Translations under genes and position numbers: made by a program
NCBI GenBank assembly: GCA_026261815.1
Contig: JAMPIT010000890.1
Coordinates: 7,966,001 to 8,030,000 of the forward strand
Length of the DNA stretch: 64,000 nt
Reading direction: 5' to 3'
DNA from: Monarcha castaneiventris obscurior
Taxonomy: Eukaryota > Chordata > Aves > Passeriformes > Monarchidae
The notes under the pieces: model-generated
Told to the model about the DNA's origin: nothing
The model's input: only the letters and a program-made list of their open reading frames with translations
Databases searched by the model: none
In this document: positions 24,815-36,295 of the stretch, one piece after another
Numbering within the stretch: the stretch's first letter is position 1
Layout of the letters: each line of letters starts with the position of its first letter

Positions 24815-27800
24815 GGAAAGTGCTGGCATGAAAGTAGAACGAGCAATAGAGATATTGATAAGTAAAAAGACACCTACCAGTGCATTGTATGAAGGACTCT
24901 CAATGCAGATTTGTGAAAGGCATATGTAATACCATGTAGGTGAATGACTGGTTTAAATTATTAAACCATGTTAACTTTTGTGTTATATTTGACAGAACTC
25001 TGAAATCTATTTTTGCAAGGTTTCCATTAAAGATTAGCAGCCTAAGGTCTGAACTATTTTCTCAACTTCACTATAGTAATAAAAAGGGGTGGGAAAAAAC
25101 CCTCAAACAAAAAAGTCATGTTCCTGGGAAAATGAAGAATTTCATCAAAGGTCTTCTAAAGATATAGGGTGAGTTGACAACATCAGTTTGGATCTGACTC
25201 TGGAATCTGACTGTAGGGCAAAATGAGGACCTAATATTACACAAAAACTAGCTAGCTCTTTAGTGAATCTTGATAAAGAACTTTTTTAAATTCAAATCAA
25301 AGCTGAGTTCCCAGATTTGGTATTTTCCTGTTATTAATCACAGCCAAGCTTTGGAATCACTAGCAAAGCATGCTAAATGGGTAAAGGGTTAAAGGAAGGT
25401 AGCAGAGCCCTAAAGAACACTGGGATATCATTATTCCAGGCAGACATCACACAAATATGTTGCAGGAACATGTAGCCCAAGCAGATGAGGGGAGAAGGCA
25501 AAAGAGCGAGGGGAAGAGTGGGGTTTCATGCCATCCAAAAAGACAGTGTTAGAGTACAATAGACACTCCTCACTCTGTCACTCAAAGGCTACAACCCTAA
25601 GCCACTTGGCTTTTTTGCTTAGTTGCTGCTGGGTTTTATTTGTGTATTCTTGTTGTTTTTTACTGCAAGATCTGAATGATAAAGTATGGTAAAGGGTTTC
25701 AGAGTCGTACTGTTCAGTGAGCTCCAGTATCATCCATTACATCATTTGGAAATCTAGGGATAAAGACAGTCTAAAAGTCCCTGCAGAAGTTTCAACATTA
25801 ATAATAACAGTAGGAAATCTATTGATTTAGTTAGATGAGTCTCTGCTATATAATACATTGAACTTCTGCCCACTGAAGGCATGCAATTCATTGATGAGGT
25901 GGCCTCAGCCCTGTCATCAATTTTACCTTTTTCTTTCCTGTTGGCTCACCATGACTGTTTAGAGAATTTTGGCTTCAGTCAGATTGATTATCTCAGTAGG
26001 ATAAAAAATTAGTCATAGGCAACAAAGAAAAGGATTCCTGTTTTAGGACCATTATAAATGCTGAGAAATTGTTTTTCAAGGCAAGTGATGGATTATGGAA
26101 TAATAGAAGAAAAACTTGGAAGATGAGAACCATCACAAGACCAATAAGAATAAGAAAACCAAGAAAGCCTTGAAGAGTATTACTCTTACCTGTTCAAGGT
26201 GGAATATTGCTGCGCTGGTTTGTTGCCTTTTTAGTAAACTCTAATTTTAATTTTTTCTGTGTTGTGTTGCTCTTGTATTAGAGAAGAAGGCCTCTTGTAA
26301 GTGGGTTCCAGGCCAGCATATTCAAGATATTTGTATTCTTGCTTATGTGAAAGTAAGAAAAAACAAAACAAAATGTGTTAGAGAATATAAGCCAATTAGT
26401 GCAAGAACCAATTTAAGAAAAAAGGAACAACCAACTTTCAGTAAAACACTGTGTGGATGGTTAAATGCAGTGTGGTTTTATATCTTTGTTATAAAATATC
26501 CCCTGATGTTGGCAGTGGCCAGAGGCAACCTGTTGCACTACTTCATCCAAAAGGCAATCTTTTGTCTTGAATCTGTTTCAATGAGGTCGATAGAAGGCCA
26601 GGACTGCCTTCTTTTTCTGAGTTGTTCATGTTCTGTAACAGTGTGTCTCATTCAAAATGTGTATTTTATTCCTGTTAAGGAAATGGATAATTTAAGAATT
26701 GGTCTTTCTCACCTGTGCAAATGTAAGAAGAAAACACCATCTGATAAAATTCATTTGGGGCTAAAAAGCAAATAGTCTATGATGCCTGAAATTTCAGTGC
26801 TCTCAGAAAATATTCTGTTCATGAACCCCAGCAAGCTTTTTACTTCTTCCCATCCCCTTTTATTCTCTTGATTAGTTATCAATTTATGGGAATTTCAATG
26901 AAATTCCCAGGGGAAATCAGTCTGTAAAGTCCATTTGAACACTTTAGAGTTCAAATATCCTCTCTACTGAGCAAACAAGAAGAGGGATAGTGAATATTAA
27001 ACAGGTCTGTCCTCATTACAGCATAGCACCTGGGAGCGTGTTGCTGTAATCCACCAGACATTGGTTTTGTAGATCTGTGGCTTTTTCTGTTGTGTAAGGG
27101 TCAGGTCCCCCAGTATGTCAATTATCATTGGTATACACTATTTCTTCTAGATTTATTTTGATGTAAGATAAATATTGTGATTTTTCTTTCACATGCACTA
27201 GCCATAATTTCAAACAGAAGATCCTCCTAAGTCTTAGTTTTGAAAAGAAAATTTACTGTTCTGGTACAGATGTTAACTATAGTCTTTCAGTAGTTATAGT
27301 TTATAGTAATATATTCTCCAGAATAGGATTAACCCAAATTAACTCAACTCTCTGTTATTTGGCCCAGTTGCACATCCAGAATGCTATAAATAAGAGCCAA
27401 GAACTTACTTAATGTGCACACAAGTACATTTTGCACACAAAACTTAGTTACTCCTTTGCACAAGAAATGTTTATATTCTGAATTTTCTTGTTAAATTATC
27501 TAGATACTTAAAGTTTATATAAGTTTAAAAAGAAATCCTAAGCCATTAGACAAATTCAAGGACAAAACAATTCCTGAAGGACCATTAACTAGGGGATGTG
27601 AATTCTGATTTTAATGAACAGTAGTTGAAGGCTGGACAAATACACTAGCAGCCTGTTTCTATTCTAATTACCCTATGTCCTGGGTTTTGTCTGGATCTCA
27701 TTCCTGAGTGGTTTGTTAGAGTATGTTTGAAGTCAGGCAAGGGCCATCCCATTTTGGTACCAAAACATCAATGTAAGTGAGCTGTTTCTTAATGATATCA

Positions 27801-28139
27801 TGCATTATCTGAAATACCAGACATTTGGACATGGTTCCTGGTTGCCTTTGTATGTTCATGAAATAATAAGTTTCCAAGTGTTCTTTGAAGTAAAAAACAA
27901 ATTTCAGAATCAGTTGATAACTTTAATGTAAATCTTGATAAGTACCTCCTGTGATACAGTCATTGTTTTTAAAAGATAAAATTCCTAAAGTTTCTGTAGT
28001 TCATTCTCTGACTTCACAGGTAACACTGTGATTTCAAATTTTTAAGTGTGTTGCAGGTATTGTATCAGACATCAAAATGTTGGTTCTTACTGGTTTTAGG
28101 AATGTAGTGTTCAGTAGTAAAAGGTGAACAAGCTCTTGA
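24815..28139. other. Non-coding stretch, no gene supported
   Basis: Unique AT-rich DNA. A 142-codon plus frame (26347-26775) begins in lysine-rich low-complexity sequence and is unrecognised. A CTATAAATAA word at 27384-27393 fits both a MEF2 site and a TATA box, but nothing downstream looks transcribed. A TGTCCTGGG string near 27677 resembles an LTR start for only about 15 bases. Confidence 0.45.
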
Positions 28140-28520
28140 GCTTAGTGCCAGCGTTTTTAAAACAACAGTGCTGATAAATTAATTAGGAGCAGCGTGGAGA
28201 CATGAAGCATCAACATAAATTTGATTGCACACCACAAATCTTCATAGCTACATTTCATTCATTGTAACCGGGAAGCAGATCATTACAGGATATAGCTTTC
28301 CTGGCATTGGTTGTTTTTGGGGTTTGGGTTATTTTCCCCCTGTGAATCATGAGTAGTGTCACATAAAATTACACAATGAACGCTTTCTACATTTTTACGG
28401 ACTTTAAGGCTCGCTGTGATTGACACACATTTAAGTGCACGCTGGCAATTATTGTCAGAGTTGCTTTGAAAAGCAAGCCCTGCCTAACAGTATTCTCCAC
28501 ATGCTGAAGACCATGCAAGA
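28140..28520. promoter_or_regulatory. Candidate conserved non-coding (enhancer-like) block
   Basis: Two sub-blocks (about 28140-28300 and 28340-28520) flank a G/T-rich spacer. They are rich in intact transcription-factor words: TAATTA (28180-28185, homeodomain), TGATTGACA (28417-28425, a PBX/MEIS-type composite site) and TTAAGTG (28431-28437, NK2 homeobox type). Several CpGs survive (GGCTCGCTG, GTGCACGCTGG, AACCGGGAAG), which is unusual for neutral avian DNA of this composition. Motif identities follow from known consensus sites; conservation and enhancer function are inference. Confidence 0.25.
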
Positions 28521-29163
28521 AAAAAATTATCTCAGGCCCAAAGTCTGTTATATTTTGTAAGTCAGTGGTGTGCAAATGCAGAGAGAAAAATAAAACCAGA
28601 AAAAAAGAGCCAAACTTCTCCAGGCTTTTGTAGTTTGATGCATAAACTGATCTATAGTGAAGTTTGAGGGCAGGTGTACTGTTTAGTTGTTAGCATATGG
28701 CCAGCTAGACCCTTTGACTCTATTGTGCACATTAAATAATCATGTTCATGACTTAATTTCAAACAGATGTGTTTGTAGCATAAAGTGTACAGGACTTGGA
28801 AAATATGGCCATAAAAGTCTGAACTGCCTGTTTCCAAGACTGCAGTGAAAGGGATTGTATTAGTAACTGTTGAAAGCAGGCTGTTGTTGGCATAAATTCA
28901 TTGAAATGTCTTGTAGAGTTTGAAGTCAGAAAACAATTGTGTTTTTACTGGCTTCATTAAATACTGTCTTTGACAATGGAATCATAAATATTTTCCTACT
29001 CTCTTTGCAACAGTCTCTCTGGTGCTAAGTCCTTACAATTTTGAATAAAGAACTTGCCTTAATGCTGATGAATATTTTTTTCAGAAATGTTTCTAGTTTG
29101 TAATCTGATTAGACTGGTTAATGGAGTTATTAGAATTTTGACAAATTAAACCATGGTAGATAC
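28521..29163. other. Non-coding stretch, no gene seen
   Basis: Unique AT-rich DNA with only a 61-codon unrecognised minus frame. Confidence 0.5.
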
Positions 29164-29297
29164 CTGGAGCATGATGTTTAGATTGCGATCTGTCTTGCTT
29201 TTCCTGTGACTGTTTAAGTCCTCATCTTTCTGTTCCCTTGCATCTTCAGCAGTTGATTGCTTGTGCAAAACCCAGACACTCAGATGTTTGCACTCAT
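29164..29297 (-). other. Unproven exon-like frame (internal, minus strand)
   Basis: Read on the minus strand, a 134-bp open segment ends at a good donor, CTCCAG followed by GTATCT. It begins after a GGAGCAG acceptor preceded at some distance by the pyrimidine tract CTTTTTTCCCCTCTG. The frame is open throughout (about 45 residues). It is charged and hydrophilic in its second half (AEDAREQKDEDLNSHRKSK), more coding-like than most frames here. The distance from pyrimidine tract to AG is longer than usual, and no protein family was recognised. Confidence 0.18.
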
Positions 29298-29746
29298 CTG
29301 CTCCATGTTTCCATGCACAGAGGGGAAAAAAGTGGCACAAGTGACATGTTCCCAGCCTACTAGATCCAAAGTCAGGTGTAGATTTTAAACATAGAGGTCG
29401 TATTGCAGTCCTAGCTGTATAAAAACCTCCTTTGCACTGAACTTTCACCTCTTTCTACTTTTTTGCACAGTCTTTCTTCATTCTCTCTTTCCTCTCTTTC
29501 CTTTCTTGCTCCCATGTCATTTTTATATAGCTGCATTTTCTAGCTGGAGTTGTACAGATAAGTCACTATTTGGCATCTGTGTTTCATCTTTTGACAAGGC
29601 CATCACTTACCATTGACTAGAGGTTATATTTTGTATAAAACTCTCCTCTTTGCCCAAACTTCACATGCTGCCAGGGAATCAAAGCAAATCGGTTGGCAGC
29701 TGATGACTGCATCAGGTGCTGCATCTTGTCCTCAATTTCCTCACAG
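29298..29746. other. Non-coding stretch with pyrimidine-rich tract
   Basis: Contains a roughly 70-bp strongly pyrimidine-biased segment (about 29448-29516, TTTCCTCTCTTTCC-like units). The rest is unique sequence leading to the acceptor-like site at 29746. Confidence 0.5.
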
Positions 29747-29917
29747 CAAAGAATCCCTTTTGCTGCACCAGAACTTCAACTGGCAGTACCCCAACAAAAT
29801 CCCCAGCAAGCCTTTTCACTATGTGGTAATCTTCCACCAGCTGGGACTGGAGAGCCTGAGGAACTGGGTTATTCACAGGATGATATTTCTAAGAATATGC
29901 TTTATACCGACTTATGA
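29747..29917 (+). other. Unproven exon-like frame (possible terminal exon, P/Q-rich)
   Basis: An acceptor-like site (GTCCTCAATTTCCTCACAG) ends at 29746. The phase-0 frame then stays open for 56 codons to TGA at 29915-29917. The peptide is proline- and glutamine-rich in its first half (QLAVPQQNPQQAF) and acidic near its end (GEPEELGYSQDD), finishing KNMLYTDL. The low-complexity P/Q character recalls secretory calcium-binding phosphoproteins or transcription-factor tails, but I cannot assign a family. A second frame is also open across the region. No upstream exon was identified. Confidence 0.2.
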
Positions 29918-32900
29918 TACGATTTCTAGCAGTGTTACATTTTAAAATACCTATGTAATAGCTCTGGGGTCTGGCTGTGCATCTCAGTGTGTGAGTAAAA
30001 CTTCAATTCTCCTTCTCAGAGTTAGGTGATGAATCCCTCTGTTTGCTGATAAAAATTCACATCTCTGTTTCAGTGAGAAACCAAGCACATTGAGTCTAAT
30101 TCATGGCTTTTTCCCTGAGTGCTCCATGAGCTTATTTTAAATAAAAAAACCCCATAATTGTTAATAATAAGAGCTGGAAAAAATAATACATCACATAAGC
30201 TGGAAATTGTGATTTATTCAAGCAGTCACATGCTGAATTCAAGTGAGTAATGCAGACAAGATGCGAGAATGCCACTGCTCCCTGATCTGTTCTGCTCACC
30301 TAACATTGGAAGTCCATATATTCTTCGGTAGGTCAGAACAGACTATTATGGTAGTAATAGAGCATATAAATTTAATATAAAAATGTAATACAAACTAGAA
30401 AAGTCCAGAAATTTTCTTGGCCACTGGAGCTGTGTCCCAGGTGTGACATGGATGGTGTATTAGAATCTGCTCACAACTGAGACGAGCAGAGATGACATGT
30501 AGCCTGCTTGTTCTCTAAGGAGATGGAGGTGAAACATTTTTTCTTATTTTCAGTGTTCTTCTAAAATGAAATCTTAGCTACCCTTAACATCTGTGGCTAA
30601 AAAAAGCATTTGTGGTTTATTGTGGATATTGAAAACAAGAGATGCTGCATAGGCAATGATATGTTGTGGCAAAATCTTGAAGCTGAAATTGGTTTTGAGA
30701 GAAAATTCAGGGTTTTTTTCCTGCTACCGCTGAAAGTCAAATGGCAACTGAAAATATTTTTGTCTTGCTTTTGATGTCTTAGTAATAGCAAGGTTTTTAA
30801 TGGCTCAATAATACTATATAGCCATATTATATCAGTATTCCATCTTGTTTAGCCAGTGCTTAGCTAGTGGGAGTGAAGAAAATAGTGCTGCAGCAATTTA
30901 TAGGGTAAATACTGCTCTTCCTGTAACTGCAGTAAATCTAGTCCACATAATGTCTAATTTATTTATATACAGAAGACCTCATAATTCAGCCCAGAAAGAC
31001 CCGATGCTTCCTTTAGGAGAATTAACAGTTTCCCTGACCAATTTGACTGCTTAAATGCCTATTCAAAAGCAGTGAATTTGATACTTCTAAACCCAGTATT
31101 ATTACTGTTGGATTGCAGTTTTTGTTGGAAGAAGAACGAAAGCAATGATTTTTCTGTTGGTAAAAACTGGGATTCTTGGTTTTGGTTTGTTTTTTTTTTT
31201 TTTCTCTTTCAACTGTTGACAACCTCCTCTACATGATGGCTGACACAATCTATATATACAATGCTGTATTTCTCAGGAATTTTCTATATCATAGGCAGAG
31301 CTGTTGGGAGAGATATATGTATCTCAGTGAAGATTTTGACTGATCATGACTGCTCCAGTAGCCTCATTACTAGAATTGCATTATTTTTTAAGTTGGTTAC
31401 AACTAATTAGTTGTGATTCAATATATATACAAATATGTCTAGCCATGAATGCATCTGGGAGGCTTGCAAAAAAAAAACCCCAAAACCTCAAACCTCACCT
31501 TTCCTAAAAGGAAAAGCTGAGGTTGCATGACTGCCCACACTAATTAATTTCTTCATTTTCAGAAGTTTCTGTCTTTATATACAGACAATTTTACAAGATG
31601 GAATAATGACTGGCTAATTATAGCTCACTTGATGCAGTTTTGTTTTTGTCACTATCTCATTTACTCCATTTAATTACTTACCTTCTGGGTGAAAATCCCT
31701 TCATATCATACAGTTTATGATAGCAGAGAGGATATATTGATCAAGCATTTAGTCTAATCCTAACCTGAAAATTCTGAGGGCTAGACGCACCCGATATTAG
31801 CTAGCAGGGTTCAGACTTATAATTATCTTTCAAGTCAGTTTTTTTTTGCAACCTGTGGTACTACTGAGCATCAAATGCTTCTATATCTGATTTAGGTTTC
31901 ACCTAAAGTAACAGCTTTGGCTTGATACACCTTTATCCATCTGTTCAGAGTAGTTTTATAGGGATAGAGGTTTGGAGGGATTACTCTAATGTTTCCATTC
32001 CTGTAGCTTTCTCTTGTTTCTTCTGCATCTTTCTGCTGTGCTTTTTTTCATCTCAACAAAAAGGCCAAGTTCAAAACCTAACTCTGAATTTCAACAAGGC
32101 TTCAAAGGGCGCTTCAACTAATCCTACCCATCCCATGACAAATTTTTGTATTTCCGTGTGCAGTTTGAATATCCAAAATGGCTCTGCAGAGGGGGAAGAA
32201 TCATTCCTTTGCCAAGAGCTCTTGCCAGGAATCGATGTTTTCTCAGTAGATTTGTACACTATATGTCTAGTGGAGACAAAGAATCATGGTAGCATAATTA
32301 AGCTGCAGAAATTAACATCAGGAAGATTTAAAATTTGGGCCCAAAGAGGCCTGAAAGTTAAAGAGAAAAATTAACCAGACCTTATTTGCAGGTTCAAAAA
32401 GGATAAAGTTTGTAATACTTTACAAGTGAGACTGCACTGTTTCTGCATCTGAATGTAGCTTGTATTATAAAGAAAATTCGTAATGATTAGAGTGTTGTGG
32501 GCTGGATTCATTAAAGGGATTAGCTTGTCTTTGGGCATATGTGTTTATGTAGCTCTGAGCGTGATATGTGTATATAAATCTATTCCCACACAGAAGACTT
32601 TGTTAGCTTTAACTGGAGATTGCTTGACAACATAGCCTACCAACACAACCTGTAAGGAGGAGGGAAAAGCAAAGCTGTTCTTTCCGGTATTCCTCACTCT
32701 ATGTTGTATTCATTAATTATGTCTAATTACTCTCTCCTTGTCTTATGCAGAACCTCTGCATCTCTTTTCATTCCACATGATAGGAAAGCAGTTCAGACTT
32801 CGACCCAATTTCCTGAATATATGGTCATGATTTTTTTTCTGGTGGTGGCTGAAGGTGTTATCAATGACATGATATGTTCTCCCACGCCTTATTTTTCATG

Positions 32901-34224
32901 GTTTGTAAACTTACTGGCTTTGTATCTTCGCCTACTTTTATGTGAGACAGGACTGCAGATGGAATTTGTCAAAGGAAATCTTCTCAAGTTGCAGTATTTT
33001 GAAAATGTCAGAGTATCACGTTGGTCTAGTTTTGTTCTTAATTTGCCTGTATTTACATCAAATTCCACTCTGCTTTTAATATGTTCTGAGAGTACATAAT
33101 AATTATTTGTGATAATAGTGACATATGGATGGTGGGACAGCTGAGTTTGGTGGGTAGCACCAATGCTTTTCCAGGATAAATGCTGTGGGCAGTTCTGAAA
33201 GTGATAGCACCTAAAGAATCATTCAGTCCAAATATAACTCCCCTTTAAGGGTTCTCCCTTCCTGTTATTTCATTTCTTCTTGCTTTGCAGAACATATCCT
33301 AACCTGTGATTGGCATTCTCAGAAGCTTATCTTTGCCAGGAGAACATGGCCATATCCATCAATTGAAGGATTGTTCCCTAGTGGCTTATCTAATATAACA
33401 TTTTTTTTTCCTGGAAATGTCACATACCTATAAGGGCCAAAGATCATTTGGCATCTCTGCCAGACCCCTTCCATCATGCTATGTTTACTGTCACAAGATG
33501 TTTAGTTTCATAAGAGAGCAGCTGTGCCAAGTATTCCTAACAAAAATTGAGTACCAGTCAAAACTGCTTTGACTGAAAAACATGCTACAGGATCATAAAC
33601 ATCTTGCAAATATGCCTCAGAAGTCAGCAACTGCTACTGCTCCCATTCTGTCTGGAGAATGGGTAGGCTTTCCCTCAGGTTACCAGTGCTCTACTTCATG
33701 TTAATCTTGTGCATTTGCCAGGAGTCGTGTGTAGTGGTTTCCTCTGCTATTGGAAATCAGCAAAAGGATTTTGCTATGGCCAAAGAATCCTTTCCTAAAA
33801 TACAGGAAGGCTGTGAGGCTGCTACATCTATAACATGGGGTTTTTTTCTAATGAATGGATCAATTTCATTTGAGGATAATGGATTTTTATGGAATTACAA
33901 AATATTGCAATGTTGGCATCTTGGTTTATCATTTTATTTAAAACGTGCTGAGGGAATTCATTATTTCAATCTAATCTAGTCAGTTTGTTTATATATCCTG
34001 TGGCACACTGAAGTTACCTGGGCTGGGATAGGTAGGTGTGTCACTTCTGGGTCCTTTTTCTTACCTTCCTGGTTATATGCATATTACGCGTCAAGATGGA
34101 AGATGAATAATGTATTCTTTAGTCTGTCCATACATTAGCTCTACCTAATTTCTCTTGCTCTTTCCAGGTCTCGAATTCCTTTCACCCCTTGATTAGTAAC
34201 CATGGTGCTTGTAATGTGGTGCAA
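29918..34224. other. Non-coding stretch, no gene supported
   Basis: Unique AT-rich DNA with a 14-nt T-run at 31190-31203. Plus-strand frames of 150 codons (31922-32374) and 132 codons (32701-33099) are the longest of the window, but show no recognisable domain. Their residue mix (Phe, Cys, Ser and Leu from TTT/TCT-rich DNA) suggests chance. A TTCC-rich segment lies near 33241-33265. Confidence 0.45.
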
Positions 34225-34345
34225 TTATAGATTGGAATGTACCAGCACAGAGTAATTTATGCAAAAGTAATTACTTAAATGACTCTTCATTATATTGCAA
34301 TCAAATCCTAGATGCTCTGGTATAGATGTTACATATCCGATCTCA
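34225..34345. promoter_or_regulatory. Possible regulatory block with a 12-bp palindrome
   Basis: AAGTAATTACTT at 34265-34276 is a perfect 12-bp palindrome with a TAATTA homeodomain core. Nearby are GGAATGT (34234-34240, TEAD-type word) and TTATGCAAAA. The segment is not simple repeat. Regulatory function is inference from motif clustering only. Confidence 0.15.
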
Positions 34346-36171
34346 GCATGCTACTTAAAGTCTTTTGAGTCAAATTCTGAAACGATGTAAATCAGTGCAG
34401 TTCATCTATACAGCTCTAGTGCTTTGAAAAGGGCTGCACAGACTAGTACAGCTACAAAAAAAAAGAATTTGAACTTATAAACCAACACAGGAAGGTAGAT
34501 TTCAGTGAGCCTAAAGCACTCTGAGAACAATAGTCTTGACAGTCTAACAATGACAGCGATCAAATTCTTTCTTCTCTCAAATTCCTTTGAGATAATTTTC
34601 TGTGTTTTTACTGTAGCCACTGAGTTAGCCAGAAAGTGGTGAGTGAAGCCTATTTCAATTTAAGCTGTACTGGGATTTTTTGTTGGTTGTGGGGAGAAGA
34701 GGGATTGCTGGCTGAGTGAAGGCCTTAGCAGTGTGGTAGTCCCAGCTTATATTCTGATCCCGTTTAAACTTTATAATAGCTAAGTTGCCTTTGGCTGTTG
34801 TCTTGGCAATTTTAGGCAGATCTGGCAGCAGCTCATTTGGAAGACTGCATTGCAAGATGTGTAACTGAGGCCTCAGAATGTACTAATGAAATTATCATGT
34901 CTGCATCGTGTTGCAGGGTAGTGATGAGCCTTTGTAGAGATATAGTGGCTTTAATTCGGAGTATTATAATTGGTTGAACTCTGAGTAATGTGGAAGCTCA
35001 CCCTCATCTCCTCTGTAATTCAAGGTGAAATCTAAAACCACCCAAAACTTCTGGCAAAGCACAGAAAGGTTGTTTTCCACCATGAAGGCTTTTTGCAAGC
35101 ACTGTTTCTGTATTTTAGGCAACGCAGCAACGTTTGTTATGGTTTGTGTGAGTGCAAGGAAAATCTCTTTTGCTGATTCCAGTTTTCATTATATATAGAG
35201 ATTTGCATAGAGCACATCAGTTCAATCAAATCTTATGTAAAATAATTCCAAGAAAGTCTAAAAAATCTCTCAGCTATGGTACTAAACATGGTCAGCAGGA
35301 AATGCCACTGAAAATCCATCCATCTTTCTGGTTCAACTATTTTGTCATTAGGTAAACAGCATGGCATCTGTGTTTCACAAAAGTATTTCTTCCAGCAATA
35401 CGCTGTTTCCTGCTTTGTTTGAAACAATTCAGTGCTAAATGTCTTTATTTTTTACAATTACACCTCCTTTCCTTCTTTCTTTTATGAGACAATGGTGGAC
35501 TGATCTCAGTTTGTGCATGAAGAGATGATGCCACACATGAAATATTTTTACATAGACCCATGGCTAAGTTTGTTTGCATTAAAACTTGAACAAAACTTAG
35601 GCAGAAAATCTAATGCTGACCAAAGAGAGAGTACAGCTGCACTTTTGCTACGGTTGGGATACTAATCCCAGATTTTGATTTATCCTTGCAAAAGTAAGTT
35701 TATCTGAAGAAATGATATTTGCTATTATTTTGCTATTTTAAATAGCTTTACACTATCTAGTCTGCAGATATAATGATTGAGGTTTTACCTCAGTTTGGAT
35801 GTAGAGATCTGAAAGGTAGGTTATCCAGAGCTGGTGAATGTACTAATTATCATGAATTGTCAAAATCACAGATTTTAAGTCCTCAAGAAGGAAGGAAAGG
35901 ATCTCCATTATGTACCTGACTTCTGAAAAGTGTTTCCCCTTTTTACAATACACAGTGTTACAATTTAAGGCTCTACAGGTTTTTTAGGTAATGTCCTTCC
36001 ATTTTTCACTAGTTCTGGGCCCACATAGCTCATTACATTTGAAAGGACAGTGCATATTTGAGGTGAAGGTGTCCTTTTCTCCTGCAGAAGATTTTTTTCA
36101 TTTTGGAGAATGTGTGTAGCTAGTAAGTGAATGTATGATTTCCCTGTGTGGGCCTACATGGTCATTTTTAG
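34346..36171. other. Non-coding stretch, no gene seen
   Basis: Unique AT-rich sequence with short unrecognised frames (61-72 codons) on both strands. No repeat family identified. Confidence 0.5.
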
Positions 36172-36295
36172 CCTGCCAAGGGAGCAGGACCAGTGAACGA
36201 GCATGGATTTTGGCAGTATCTAGCCAGGAGTACCTGGCAAGTTGGTGGATGCAGTTCAGGCCACACCTCTGCCTTTGCTGAAGTCTCTGTGCCAG
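36172..36295 (+). other. Unproven exon-like frame with acceptor and donor
   Basis: A 124-bp open segment between an acceptor-like GTCATTTTTAG and a near-consensus donor, GCCAG followed by GTAAAT. One frame is open from the first base for 41 codons and ends with a split codon. It includes GFWQYLARSTWQVGG and SGHTSAFAEVSVP. It is GC-richer than its surroundings. It has no ATG and would be an internal exon. An antisense 62-codon frame (36168-36356) is also open. No family recognised. The acceptor's pyrimidine tract is short. Confidence 0.2.

Noticed and set aside
26347..26775. Plus-strand frame of 142 codons
   Set aside because: Starts in A-rich lysine-coding sequence; no recognisable family or splice edges.
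27384..27393. CTATAAATAA as a core promoter
   Set aside because: Equally a MEF2-type site; no CpG richness, initiator or downstream gene.
27675..27720. TGTCCTGGG string resembling the ERVL-type LTR start
   Set aside because: Similarity stops after about 15 bases and no downstream LTR landmarks follow.
31922..32374. Plus-strand frame of 150 codons, longest in the window
   Set aside because: Phe/Cys/Ser-rich product of TTT/TCT-rich DNA, overlapped by an antisense frame, no domain recognised.
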